DNA of 35,951 bases from Clostridia bacterium. Lineage in GTDB: Bacteria; Bacillota_A; Clostridia; Christensenellales; Aristaeellaceae. The stretch spans positions 1 through 35,951 of the forward strand of contig JAFRJF010000225.1 of the NCBI GenBank assembly GCA_017432405.1, read 5' to 3'. Positions 15,695 to 23,455 of the stretch are shown here, piece by piece. Numbering within the stretch: position 1 is the stretch's first letter; every line of letters begins with the position of its first letter. The notes beneath the pieces are model-generated. The model had not been told where the DNA came from. It did no database searches and was given only the letters and a program-made list of their open reading frames with translations. Made by a program: the position numbers and the translations under genes.

Positions 15695-16801
15695 ATGAAG
15701 AAAATCCTGGCTATCGTTTTGGCTGCGATGCTGCTGCTCATGACCGTGGGCGCCGTGGCTGAGACCGCGAACCCCGTTGCCGGCAAGAAGGTCAGCTATG
15801 TGCACATTCTGCCTTCCGCCACCATCTTCCAGATGTGGTCCGACTCTTCCCGCAAGCTGTGCGACGCGCTGGGCGTGGCCTATGACGACATCTTCTGCGA
15901 CGGCGATTTCATCAAGTGGCAGGAAACCATCGAGCAGAAGTGCTCCGCCGGCTATGACGGCCTGGTGGTCTCCCACGGCAATCAGGACGGCTCCTACGAG
16001 TTCCTGAGCCGCATGGCCGAGCAGTATCCCAACACCAAGATCGTGTGCTTCGACACCCAGTTCAAGACCGGTGGCGAGACCATGAAGATCCCGGGCATCA
16101 CCCAGATGTTCCAGCAGGATAAGTCCCTGGTCACCGTCCTTCTGGACGAGATGGTCGCCAAGTTCGGCGAGGGCGTCCGCCTGGTGAAGGTCTGGCGCGG
16201 CCCCAACTACAACAGCCCCTTCGATCGCCGCCAGGTTGGCTGGGAAGAGTATGAGCAGGCCGGCAAGATCGTTACCGTTGCCGAAGTGCAGCCCACCGTG
16301 GACAGCATGGACAACGCCAACACCGTGACCGCCGCCGCGCTGCAGACCCTGAAGCGCGAGGACGTGGACGGCATCATCGCCTACTACGACCTGTACGGCC
16401 AGGGCGTGTTCCAGGCCATCATGGAGAACCCGAACTTCAACGGCGAGGCCGGCGAAGCCCTGCCGATGGCCTCCGTCGACATCGATCCCGTCGACGTGAC
16501 CAACATGCAGAACCATCCCGAGATCTGGACCGCGGCCGGCACCACCGACTGGACCCTGAACGGCGAGATCGCGATGCGCATCCTGCTTCTGGAAATGGCC
16601 GACGAGTATGACAAGATCTACGACCCCGCCACCGGCGAATACGGCGTGGACATCGTCGAAGTTCCCGGCTCCGCCATCCTGGCTTCCGCGCTGAAGCCCG
16701 AGAGCACCGTCGAGAACCTGGGCGAGATCGCCAACGAGACCTACGGCAACCTGAGCTACCTCTCCGTGGCCGACTGGATGCCCGCTGATCTGATCCACTG
16801 A
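15695..16801 (+). CDS. Ribose-type ABC transporter substrate-binding protein
   Basis: A 368-residue extracellular sugar-binding protein of the Peripla_BP_4/RbsB type. An N-terminal signal peptide (MKKILAIVLAAMLLLMTVGAVA-ET) is followed by VSYVHILPSATIFQMWSDSSRKL, DGLVVSHGNQDGSYEFLSRMAEQYP, DVDGIIAYYDLYGQGVFQAI and the TAAGTTDWTLNGEIAMRILL segment. There is no lipobox cysteine, unusual for a binding protein in a Gram-positive, which is normally lipid-anchored. The start is ATG 15695 with GGAGGAA upstream. The gene opens the importer operon, with a terminator after it that should leave it more expressed than the other subunits. Divergent location opposite mtnK/mtnA makes methylthioribose, 5-deoxyribose or a related nucleoside sugar the likely cargo; that is inference. 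Confidence 0.87.
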   Translation: MKKILAIVLAAMLLLMTVGAVAETANPVAGKKVSYVHILPSATIFQMWSDSSRKLCDALGVAYDDIFCDGDFIKWQETIEQKCSAGYDGLVVSHGNQDGSYEFLSRMAEQYPNTKIVCFDTQFKTGGETMKIPGITQMFQQDKSLVTVLLDEMVAKFGEGVRLVKVWRGPNYNSPFDRRQVGWEEYEQAGKIVTVAEVQPTVDSMDNANTVTAAALQTLKREDVDGIIAYYDLYGQGVFQAIMENPNFNGEAGEALPMASVDIDPVDVTNMQNHPEIWTAAGTTDWTLNGEIAMRILLLEMADEYDKIYDPATGEYGVDIVEVPGSAILASALKPESTVENLGEIANETYGNLSYLSVADWMPADLIH

Positions 16802-16810
16802 TGAACTGCT

Positions 16811-16847
16811 GCGCGGCGCACCCGCCCGGTGCGCCGCGCTCTTTTTT
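16811..16847 (+). terminator. Terminator between binding-protein and ATPase genes
   Basis: GCGCGGCGCACC pairs with GGTGCGCCGCGC around a short loop, followed by TCTTTTTT. Lying inside the importer operon, it likely lets only part of the transcripts continue to the ATPase and permease genes, a common way to make excess binding protein. Confidence 0.9.
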
Positions 16848-16955
16848 GAATTTGCGCACGATCGGCGGGCGACACTGACATCGCTTGAATTGCGCGGAAT
16901 TGGGCAACCGGCAAAGCGGTTTTCATACTTTGTGAATAAGAAATGAGGGAAACTC

Positions 16956-18482
16956 ATGGAGCGAATCGTACTCTCCACCGAGAATGTATCCATCGAATTT
17001 CCGGGTGTCCGTGCTTTGAAGGACGTCAACTTTGAAGTCGGCACCGGCGAGATTCGGGCAGTCGTCGGTGCGAACGGCGCGGGAAAGTCGACGTTGATGA
17101 AGGTCCTTTCCGGCGCATATCCCCACTATACCGGCACGGTCAAGCTGAACGGACAGCCCGTGGAGGTCCGCAGCACGATGGACGCCAAGAGAATGGGCGT
17201 TCAGATCGTTTACCAGGAAGTGGACACCGCGCTGGTGCCCACGCTGACCGTGGCCGAAAACGTGATGATGAACCACATGGTGGAAGACAAGGGCTTCAAT
17301 CCCTTTGTCAACTGGAACAGCGTGCGCCGGGAGGCGCGCAAAATCCTGGACAGCCTGAATATCAAGGTCAACGTTCGCTCGTTGGTCCAGGACCTGACGC
17401 TGGCACAGAAGCAGATGGTGCTGATCGCCAGGGCCATAACCTCAGAATGCAACTTCCTGATCCTGGACGAGCCTACCGCGCCGCTGAGCGACACGGAGAC
17501 GGAGGAGCTTTTCCGCCTGGTTCGCCACCTTCGGGAGACAAAGAATATAGCGATCGTATTTATATCGCACCGCATCAACGAGATCATTCAGATCTGCGAC
17601 AAGTACACTGTGATGCGCAACGCCGAGATCGTCGGCACCCGGGATATCACGCCCCAGACCACCACCAAGGAAATCATCGAGATGATGCTTGGCGTCAAGT
17701 TCGAGGAGAACTTCCCGAAGGAGATCGTCCCCATCGGCGAAACCCTGTTCGAGGTGGAGCACCTGCGGGATATCGACAACAAGGTCAACGACGTCAGCTT
17801 CTATGTGCGCTCGGGCGAGATCGTGGGCATTGCCGGCCTGGTCGGCGCAGGCAAGAGCGAGCTGTGCAAGACCATCTTTGGCGGTTACAGGAAGGCCGGG
17901 GGCAAGGTGAAGCTGAAGGGCAGGGAGCTGAAGATCGGCATTCCCACAGACGCCGTCAAGCAGGGCCTGGCCCTGGTGCCCGAGGAGCGCCGCAAGGAGG
18001 GCGCGCTGGTCAGCGAGACCGTGAACTTCAACCTGGCGGCGGCGTCGCTGGACAAATACTGTGATTTCTCCTTTGTCAACCAGCGCAAGCTGGCCAAGAA
18101 CGCCAACTATTACGTGCAAAACCTGGGCATTCGCACGCCCTCGATCCGGCAGAAGGTGGCCAACCTGTCCGGCGGCAACCAGCAGAAGGTGGTCGTGGGC
18201 AAGTGGCTGGCGGCGGATTCCGACGTCTACATATTCGACGAGCCCACCAAGGGCGTCGACGTGGGCGCCAAGCACGACATCTTCCGCCTGATCGGCGACA
18301 TCGCCAAAAAGGGACACGGCGTGATCTACGCCTCCTGTGAAAACAACGAGCTCCTGTCGCTGACCGACCGCATCTACGTGATGTTCGACGGCAGGATCCA
18401 GGCGGAATTGAAGACCGCGGATACCAATGAGGACGAGATCATGTTCTACGCCGTTGGCGGCAAGAACAAGGCCGGGGCATGA
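16956..18482 (+). CDS. Sugar ABC transporter ATPase, twin-domain (RbsA-like)
   Basis: A 508-residue fused pair of ABC ATPase domains as in RbsA, MglA and XylG. Domain 1 has Walker A GANGAGKST (about residue 39-47), the variant signature LTLAQKQMVLIARA, Walker B FLILDEPTAPLSD and H-loop FISHRINEI. Domain 2 has GLVGAGKSE, EERRKEGALVSETVNFN, the signature LSGGNQQKV, Walker B YIFDEPTKGVD and a C-terminal end where the H-loop position reads YASCENNE (serine/cysteine in place of histidine, as is usual in this family). The start is ATG 16956 behind GAGGG. The permease gene follows after 37 bases. It powers import of the ligand held by the upstream binding protein. Confidence 0.94.
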   Translation: MERIVLSTENVSIEFPGVRALKDVNFEVGTGEIRAVVGANGAGKSTLMKVLSGAYPHYTGTVKLNGQPVEVRSTMDAKRMGVQIVYQEVDTALVPTLTVAENVMMNHMVEDKGFNPFVNWNSVRREARKILDSLNIKVNVRSLVQDLTLAQKQMVLIARAITSECNFLILDEPTAPLSDTETEELFRLVRHLRETKNIAIVFISHRINEIIQICDKYTVMRNAEIVGTRDITPQTTTKEIIEMMLGVKFEENFPKEIVPIGETLFEVEHLRDIDNKVNDVSFYVRSGEIVGIAGLVGAGKSELCKTIFGGYRKAGGKVKLKGRELKIGIPTDAVKQGLALVPEERRKEGALVSETVNFNLAAASLDKYCDFSFVNQRKLAKNANYYVQNLGIRTPSIRQKVANLSGGNQQKVVVGKWLAADSDVYIFDEPTKGVDVGAKHDIFRLIGDIAKKGHGVIYASCENNELLSLTDRIYVMFDGRIQAELKTADTNEDEIMFYAVGGKNKAGA

Positions 18483-18519
18483 ACGGAGCATCCGCAACAG
18501 GCAGAAAGGAGATACACTG

Positions 18520-19536
18520 ATGGAAAATGTAGCCAATAATAAGAAGGCCCTGGGCCAGAAGAGCACGGGCCGCCTGCTGCTGGACTGGGCAGCCGTCATC
18601 GCACTGGTGGTGAGCTTCGCCATATTCGCCATATTTGCGCCCAGCTTCCTGAACAGCGTCAATATGATCAACATACTCCGCGCCATGTCGATCACCACCG
18701 TGTTCGGCATCGCCGCCACCGTGACCATGTCCACCGACGGCTTCGACATGTCGTCCTGTACGCTGGCCACCGTGTCCGCGTACACGTTCATGAGCATGTA
18801 CCTGTGGTACGGCCTGAGCCTGTGGCTGTCCATACTGGTCACCATCATCGTGACGCTGATCCTGTACCAGCTGACCATGTTCCTGATCCTGGTCTGCAAG
18901 GTGCCCGACATGCTGGCCACCTGCGCGCTTCAGTTCGTTCACCAGGGCATCGGCCTGTGGTACATCGGCGGCGGCGCCGTGTCCACTGGCATGCTGCCCA
19001 ATCGCCTGAAGGAGAGGCTGGGCCAGCCCGCCCGCACCCTGCTGGGCGAGGATTTCAAGGCCATCGGCCTGAATCCCGCCATCATCATCGGCGTGATGCT
19101 GGCCAGCGTGCTGTTGGCTTATATCTTCCTCGAGCATACCAAGTACGGCCGGTTCATGTACGCCATTGGCGGCAACAAGCAGGCGGCCAAGCTCTCCGGC
19201 ATCAACGTCAAGGGCTATCGCTACCTGGCCGGCATGATCACCGCGCTGTTCGTGGTGGTGGGCGCCGTGCTGGTGGCCTGCCGCCAGTCCGCCGCGTCGG
19301 TCAACTGCTGCGACAACTACTTCATGCTCAGCCTGGCCGCCGTGTTCGTCGGCCGTTCGGTCGGCGGCGCGGAGAAGCCCAACGCACTGGGCACGCTGGT
19401 TGGCGCACTGCTGGTGGCCGTGCTGGAAAACGGCTTGAACATCATGGGCGTGAACTTCTACTTCCTGCCCGCCGTCAAGGGCATCGTGATGCTGCTGGCG
19501 CTGGTCGCGGCTTACGCCACCAAGCGGGAGAATTGA
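18520..19536 (+). CDS. Sugar ABC transporter permease (RbsC-like)
   Basis: A 338-residue polytopic membrane protein of the BPD_transp_2 (RbsC/AraH) family, with about eight to ten hydrophobic segments. Family segments include TMSTDGFDMSSCTLATVSAYTF, YIFLEHTKYGRFMYAIGGNKQAAKLSGINV (cytoplasmic coupling region GRxxYAIGGNxxAA-SGI) and GTLVGALLVAVLENGLNIMGVN. RbsC proteins usually have G-IDLSVG at the first of these; here DGFDMSSC, a divergence compatible with an altered substrate. The start is ATG 18520, seven bases after AAGGAGA, ahead of earlier in-frame codons that overlap the ATPase gene. Last gene of the importer operon, followed by a terminator. Confidence 0.9.
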   Translation: MENVANNKKALGQKSTGRLLLDWAAVIALVVSFAIFAIFAPSFLNSVNMINILRAMSITTVFGIAATVTMSTDGFDMSSCTLATVSAYTFMSMYLWYGLSLWLSILVTIIVTLILYQLTMFLILVCKVPDMLATCALQFVHQGIGLWYIGGGAVSTGMLPNRLKERLGQPARTLLGEDFKAIGLNPAIIIGVMLASVLLAYIFLEHTKYGRFMYAIGGNKQAAKLSGINVKGYRYLAGMITALFVVVGAVLVACRQSAASVNCCDNYFMLSLAAVFVGRSVGGAEKPNALGTLVGALLVAVLENGLNIMGVNFYFLPAVKGIVMLLALVAAYATKREN

Positions 19537-19565
19537 CAGGAAAGGAAGAAACGGTACAAAGAAAG

Positions 19566-19600
19566 CGCAGGGGCATCGGACGATGCTCCTGCGTTTTTTT
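19566..19600 (+). terminator. Terminator of the ABC importer operon
   Basis: CGCAGGGGCATCG pairs with CGATGCTCCTGCG (one mismatch) with a two-base loop, then TTTTTTT, 30 bases after the permease stop. Confidence 0.92.
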
Positions 19601-19664
19601 GTGCGACGGCCAGCGAAAGGAGGTGTTCGCAACTTTTTTGCCGGGATAATTGGGACAAAAGGTG

Positions 19665-19670
19665 TATAAT
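19665..19670 (+). promoter_or_regulatory. -10 box of the XRE regulator gene
   Basis: TATAAT, 68 bases upstream of the XRE start. No good -35 hexamer lies 16-18 bases upstream; TTGCCG is 21 bases away. Confidence 0.45.
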
Positions 19671-19737
19671 CAATACCGTTCACCGCTTCACGACAGTATC
19701 GCCCGACGACCGACTCTTACAAAGGGGAGAATGTCGC

Positions 19738-20022
19738 ATGTGTGAATGCTCCGTTTTCCCGGTCATCGACCTGCCGGGCACAGGCCGCAACATCCGGCGG
19801 CTCCGCGAGAAGGCGGGCGTGACCGTGCGGGAGCTTCAAGCCTACTTCGGGTTTGAATACCCGCAGGCCATTTACAAGTGGCAGCATGGGGAGTGCCTGC
19901 CCAGCGTCGACAACCTGCTGGCGCTGGCCCGGGTGCTGCGGGTACCCATGGAAGACCTCCTGGTCTACGAGGACCGGGAGGTCTCGTATTTTTGGCGATG
20001 CGTATTGTTTTGTTGTATGTAA
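19738..20022 (+). CDS. Small XRE-family helix-turn-helix protein
   Basis: A 94-residue protein with one XRE/HTH_3 domain at about residues 16-72 (GRNIRRLREKAGVTVRELQAYFGFEYPQAIYKWQHGECLPSVDNLLALARVLRVPMEDLLV). Such short regulators are common in Clostridia; the N-terminal CxCSVFPVIDLPGTG is a feature I associate with that group. The start is ATG 19738 with AAGGGGAG upstream. The C-terminal 20 residues (EDREVSYFWRCVLFCCM) are cysteine- and aromatic-rich and coincide with a terminator-like hairpin, so the original stop may have been lost or the tail replaced. Target unknown; the nearest gene is a dead caspase-like gene on the other strand. Confidence 0.75.
   Translation: MCECSVFPVIDLPGTGRNIRRLREKAGVTVRELQAYFGFEYPQAIYKWQHGECLPSVDNLLALARVLRVPMEDLLVYEDREVSYFWRCVLFCCM
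19954..19993 (+). terminator. Terminator-like hairpin inside the XRE 3' end
   Basis: GACCTCCTGGTC and GACCGGGAGGTC (one mismatch in 12) around a six-base loop are followed by TCGTATTTTT. It overlaps the last codons of the XRE gene. It may be the real terminator of a gene that once ended earlier. Confidence 0.5.
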
Positions 20023-20069
20023 ATACTGATTTATCGGGGGAGACAAGCCGGAACATCGCAAAGCGAAGG

Positions 20070-21165
20070 TCGCTGGGTTGGAGCCGTATCCCTTGTCGGT
20101 GTCGGGTTCGTCTCCCCAGGTTTCCTCCCTGTACCCGGATGCGCAGAGCACATAGAATTTGTTGGCGACGCGAAATTCACCAGTGTTGGCGACGGGTTCG
20201 TGAATGCCGGGGTCGGCATCCTGAAACAGGCGGATCGCATTGGAATCAAAGGCCTCTGCCGCCCGACGGACTTTGGAGGATGAACTGTCGTTGGAGAAGA
20301 TCGCCGCGCCGGAACCGCAGCTTTGCAGGATCACGATGACCTTGCCCGGAACCTGCAACAGAAGGTCACGGAGCTCGGACAGGGGAAAATCCTCGGGATA
20401 AGTCTCGGAGGCGGAGGCCATGACCAGCGCGCCGGCCATCTCGTCAGGTGCATCGTCGGAGCTGTCTCCGTGGGTTGCGATAAAGAACAGCGAGACGTCG
20501 TTCTCATCCGCGCCGGCGAAGGTGTCGGTGATGAGGCGAACCAGCTGGTCGTGGGACGTGTTATGCTGCACCTTCACGGCGTAGCGACCGCCGTCGGGCG
20601 TCCTGACCCGCCTTAGCAGCTGCTTCATTCTTATGACGTCGCCCCGGTTGCGCGTGGTATGCTCCCAGCCACAAAAATCATCGGGCACATCCGAGAAATA
20701 AAAGTCGTTCTCGGAGACCAGCAATGCGCGATAGGTTACGGGGTTTTTGTCGGCAGATGCCTTGCATACGGGAATCCCGGTCGGGCTGTAAGTAAGGGGC
20801 AGAGCCGCTGCCGGCGGCGACGGGCTTGCTTCTTCCGCGTGACGGACAGGGTCTTGGGGACATAGGGATCGTTTATCGTCAGGGCAAGCACGAGCTTCTT
20901 GCCGTTGGATGTCCTGACGGTGATCTTGACCTTGCCGGTCACCTCGCTCATGACGGTGATCTCATGGGAGCCCTCATCGTAAAAAATGGTCAACATATCT
21001 TCCTTGCTGGTGCTGACGCTTTTTATCGGGCTGGAAGGAATAGTAACGCGCAAAACATCGTAGGTGAACATTGAATAGGACATGCTCTTGTCGAGCGTGA
21101 GCTCCCGCGACTCGCCTTCGTAGTCTGGCATCGGCTTTGATTCATTGGATGCTTGACAAGAATTA
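20070..21165 (-). pseudogene. Broken caspase-like (peptidase C14) gene with Ig-like domain
   Basis: Two frames together recall a secreted caspase-like protein. Upstream (about 21165-20840) the frame reads an Ig-like/BIG2 segment (SEVTGKVKITVRTSNGKKLVLALTIND, then YVPKTLSV). Near 20820-20850 the signal moves to another frame, which carries the C14 core: YRALLVSENDFYF, LFFIATHGDSSDD with the catalytic-type histidine (codon 20470-20472), VIVILQSCGSGAA with the catalytic-type cysteine (20317-20319), and KFYVLCASGYREETWGDE. Homology to the domain stops near 20070, where the frame runs antisense into the XRE gene's 3' region. There is no signal peptide and no credible start. The gene has thus a frameshift and is cut at both ends. 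Confidence 0.7.
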
Positions 21166-21184
21166 AAACCAGATCGATTCGGTA

Positions 21185-21213
21185 TGGACAGCGCTTGCGC
21201 TTTGTGCTATACT
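21185..21213 (+). promoter_or_regulatory. Promoter of the molybdopterin operon
   Basis: TGGACA (21185-21190) and TATACT (21208-21213) are 17 bases apart; the -35 misses consensus by one base. About 215 bases separate the -10 from the MoeA-like start, a stretch that holds the small ORF at 21266. Confidence 0.65.
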
Positions 21214-21265
21214 TTTTGATGCAGTCAGCCTTTTTCCACGGCTGCACAGTCGGCGGAAGGAAGAG

Positions 21266-21433
21266 TTGCTTACCTGGCTGTCGCGCGGAGTGCCGGAGAA
21301 TGTAAACAGACGGGCGATGCTGCGCCTGCCCGGGGTCGGGACAATGCGGTCTATGCAACAGGATTGGCTGCAATGCCATGGCAGCGCCGGTCCGCTGCCC
21401 GCGGGGACAACGGTGAAAGGGTTCAGACGATGA
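21266..21433 (+). CDS. Possible 55-residue leader ORF of the molybdopterin operon
   Basis: A TTG-initiated frame with GGAAGGAA just upstream runs 55 codons and ends in a TGA that overlaps the MoeA-like ATG as ATGA, the coupling pattern used elsewhere in the window. Third positions are mostly G or C. The peptide starts LTWLSRGVPENVNRRAML and ends PLPAGTTVKGFRR; it has one cysteine (LQCHG). I do not recognise the family. It could be a true small protein, a regulatory leader peptide or chance. Confidence 0.4.
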   Translation: MLTWLSRGVPENVNRRAMLRLPGVGTMRSMQQDWLQCHGSAGPLPAGTTVKGFRR

Positions 21434-22446
21434 AAAAAGTACCGGTGGAGCAGGCGGTTGGCATGACGCTGTGCCACGACATTACGGCCTTGCGGGACGG
21501 CTTCAGGGGCGCGGCCTTCCGGCGGGGCCATGTGATCGAAGCCGATGACGTGGAGAAGCTGAAGGACCTGGGCAAGCGCGCGGTGTTCGTCTGGGAGCCG
21601 AATGCCGGGGAGCTTCACGAGGAGGACTGCGCCCTGCGCATGGCGGCCATGGCCCCCGTGGCGGGCGCGCACTACACGGGCCCCTCCGAGGGCAAGGTGG
21701 TGCTGACGGCGGACGCGGAGGGCATGCTTCGCGTGGACGTAGAGCTGCTTGGGCAGCTGAACGGCATCGGGGACATCACCATATCCACCCTGCCGGACCA
21801 CTACCCGGTGAAGCCCGGCATGCGCCTGGCCAGCATGCGCATCGTGCCCCTGGTGACCCAGGAGCGACAGATCATCCAGGCGGAGGCGCTGTGCAGGGAG
21901 CGCCCGCTGCTGCGCCTGTTGCCCTACGCCCCGCGCAGGGCGGGCGTGATCGTCACCGGCTCGGAGGTGTACACCGGCCGCATCCAGGACAGGTTTGAGC
22001 CGGTGGTGCGCGGGAAGCTGGCGGCGTATCCGGGCGAGGTCCTGGGCGTGACGCTTTGCGACGACGACGCGGATATGATCGCGGATGCCGCCCGTTCCTT
22101 TCTGGACAGCGGCGCGGATTTCCTGATATTCACCGGGGGCATGTCCGTGGACCCGGACGACGTGACCCCGACGGCGGTGCGGCGGCTGGGCGCCAGGGTG
22201 GTCAGCCACGGCGCGCCGTCCCAGCCGGGGAACATGACCCTGGTGGCCTACCTGGGCGACGTGCCGGTGCTGGGCGTGCCGGGAGCGGCGATCTCCAGGC
22301 CCACGACGCTGTTCGACGTGCTGCTGCCCGCGATCTACGCCGGGGAGGCCGTCACGAAGGCGGACCTCATACGCCTGGGGGACGGCGGCCTGTGCCAGCT
22401 GTGCCAGCGCTGTCACTTTCCAAACTGCACCTTCGGGCGCTATTGA
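21430..22446 (+). CDS. MoeA-like molybdopterin-binding protein with cysteine-rich tail
   Basis: A 338-residue protein with a MoCF-biosynthesis (MoaB/Mog/MoeA) domain at about residues 170-320: GVIVTGSEVYTGRIQD, DDADMIADAARSFLDSGADFLIFTGGMSVDPDDVTPTAVR and VPVLGVPGAAI. The N-terminal part (VEQAVGMTLCHDITALRDGFRGAAFRRGHVI) resembles the shortened MoeA-type proteins of anaerobes, which handle molybdopterin or metal insertion. The last 17 residues hold C-x2-C-x2-CH-x3-C (CQLCQRCHFPNC), a likely metal-binding tail. The start is ATG 21430, about nine bases after AAAGGG. It leads the Moco genes moaA, moaC and mogA-moaE, with short gaps, so they are probably one transcript. Confidence 0.87.
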   Translation: MKKVPVEQAVGMTLCHDITALRDGFRGAAFRRGHVIEADDVEKLKDLGKRAVFVWEPNAGELHEEDCALRMAAMAPVAGAHYTGPSEGKVVLTADAEGMLRVDVELLGQLNGIGDITISTLPDHYPVKPGMRLASMRIVPLVTQERQIIQAEALCRERPLLRLLPYAPRRAGVIVTGSEVYTGRIQDRFEPVVRGKLAAYPGEVLGVTLCDDDADMIADAARSFLDSGADFLIFTGGMSVDPDDVTPTAVRRLGARVVSHGAPSQPGNMTLVAYLGDVPVLGVPGAAISRPTTLFDVLLPAIYAGEAVTKADLIRLGDGGLCQLCQRCHFPNCTFGRY

Positions 22447-22466
22447 CGAGTTTCCGGGAGATTCAG

Positions 22467-23417
22467 ATGAAGGATCGCTTTGGCCGCGGGATCACCTACC
22501 TGCGCCTGTCCGTCACGGAGCTGTGCAATCTCCGCTGCCGCTACTGCATGCCGGCGGAGGGCGTTTGCAAGCGTCGCTACGATGAGATGCTGAGCCAGGC
22601 GGAAATGCTCCTGGGCCTTCGCGTCGCGGCGGAGCTGGGCGTGCGCAAGCTGCGCGTCACGGGCGGCGAGCCGCTGGTCAAGCGGAATATCCTGGGCATT
22701 TGCGAGGGCGCCGCGCAGATCCCGGGCATCGAGGAGATTGGCCTGACCACCAACGGCACGTTGCTGCCCGGGCTGGCGAAGCCGCTGAAGGCGGCGGGGG
22801 TGTCCCGGCTGAACATCAGCCTGGACACGCTGGACGAGAGGAAGTATGCCTGGATGACCCGCGCGGGCGGGCTGGACCTGGCGCTGAAGGGCATAGAGGC
22901 GGCGCTGGACGCGGGCTTTGAGCGCACGAAGCTGAACGCCGTGCTGATCGGCGGGTGGAACGAAGACGAGATCCGTCCGCTGGCGGAGCTCTCCCGGCGC
23001 TGGCCGGTGGACGTGCGGTTCATCGAGCTGATGCCGATGGTCGGCAGGGCGGCGTTCGGCCCGGAGGCCTTCATTCCCTGCAGCCGGGTGCTCCAGGTGC
23101 TTCCGGAGCTTGTTCCGGCGGGCGGCGACGGCGTGGCGCGCATGTACCGCCTGCCGGGGGCGCAGGGCAGGATCGGGCTGATATCGCCGCTGAGCGCCCC
23201 CTTTTGCGCCGGCTGCAATCGCCTGCGGCTGACGGCGGACGGCAGGTTGAAGCCCTGCCTGCATTCCCCGCTGGAATTTTCAGTGAAGGGCCTGGATCGC
23301 GAGGGCATGCGCCGGCAGTTCCTCGCGGCCTGCGCCGCCAAGCCGGAGGGCCACGCTCTGCTGTCCTATGCCCGGCCGAGCAGCGCCAACCGGAGCATGA
23401 ACCGCATCGGCGGATGA
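22467..23417 (+). CDS. moaA: GTP 3',8-cyclase MoaA
   Basis: A 316-residue radical SAM enzyme catalysing the first step of molybdenum cofactor synthesis (GTP to 3',8-cyclo-7,8-dihydro-GTP). The N-terminal cluster motif is ELCNLRCRYCM (CxxxCxxC, about residues 19-26), followed by TGGEPLV and ISLDTLDERKY. The C-terminal second cluster appears in APFCAGCNRLRLTADGRLKPCL. The protein ends in the paired glycines (RIGG) that MoaA inserts into its active site. Length is normal. The start is ATG 22467 with GGGAG six bases upstream, 20 bases after the MoeA-like stop. Confidence 0.96.
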   Translation: MKDRFGRGITYLRLSVTELCNLRCRYCMPAEGVCKRRYDEMLSQAEMLLGLRVAAELGVRKLRVTGGEPLVKRNILGICEGAAQIPGIEEIGLTTNGTLLPGLAKPLKAAGVSRLNISLDTLDERKYAWMTRAGGLDLALKGIEAALDAGFERTKLNAVLIGGWNEDEIRPLAELSRRWPVDVRFIELMPMVGRAAFGPEAFIPCSRVLQVLPELVPAGGDGVARMYRLPGAQGRIGLISPLSAPFCAGCNRLRLTADGRLKPCLHSPLEFSVKGLDREGMRRQFLAACAAKPEGHALLSYARPSSANRSMNRIGG

Positions 23418-23455
23418 GCGCTCTTCAGGTGCCCGGAAGGAGTTGACGGATTCCA

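Noticed and set aside
19717..20724. Intact 335-residue caspase-like protein
   Set aside because: The frame has no ribosome site, begins inside the domain, and its last 110 residues are antisense to the XRE gene; it is a fragment.
21214..21430. Molybdenum cofactor riboswitch before the MoeA-like gene
   Set aside because: Context is right, but I could not fit the known motif by eye, and the stretch contains an open frame. An Infernal scan with the Moco RNA model would decide.
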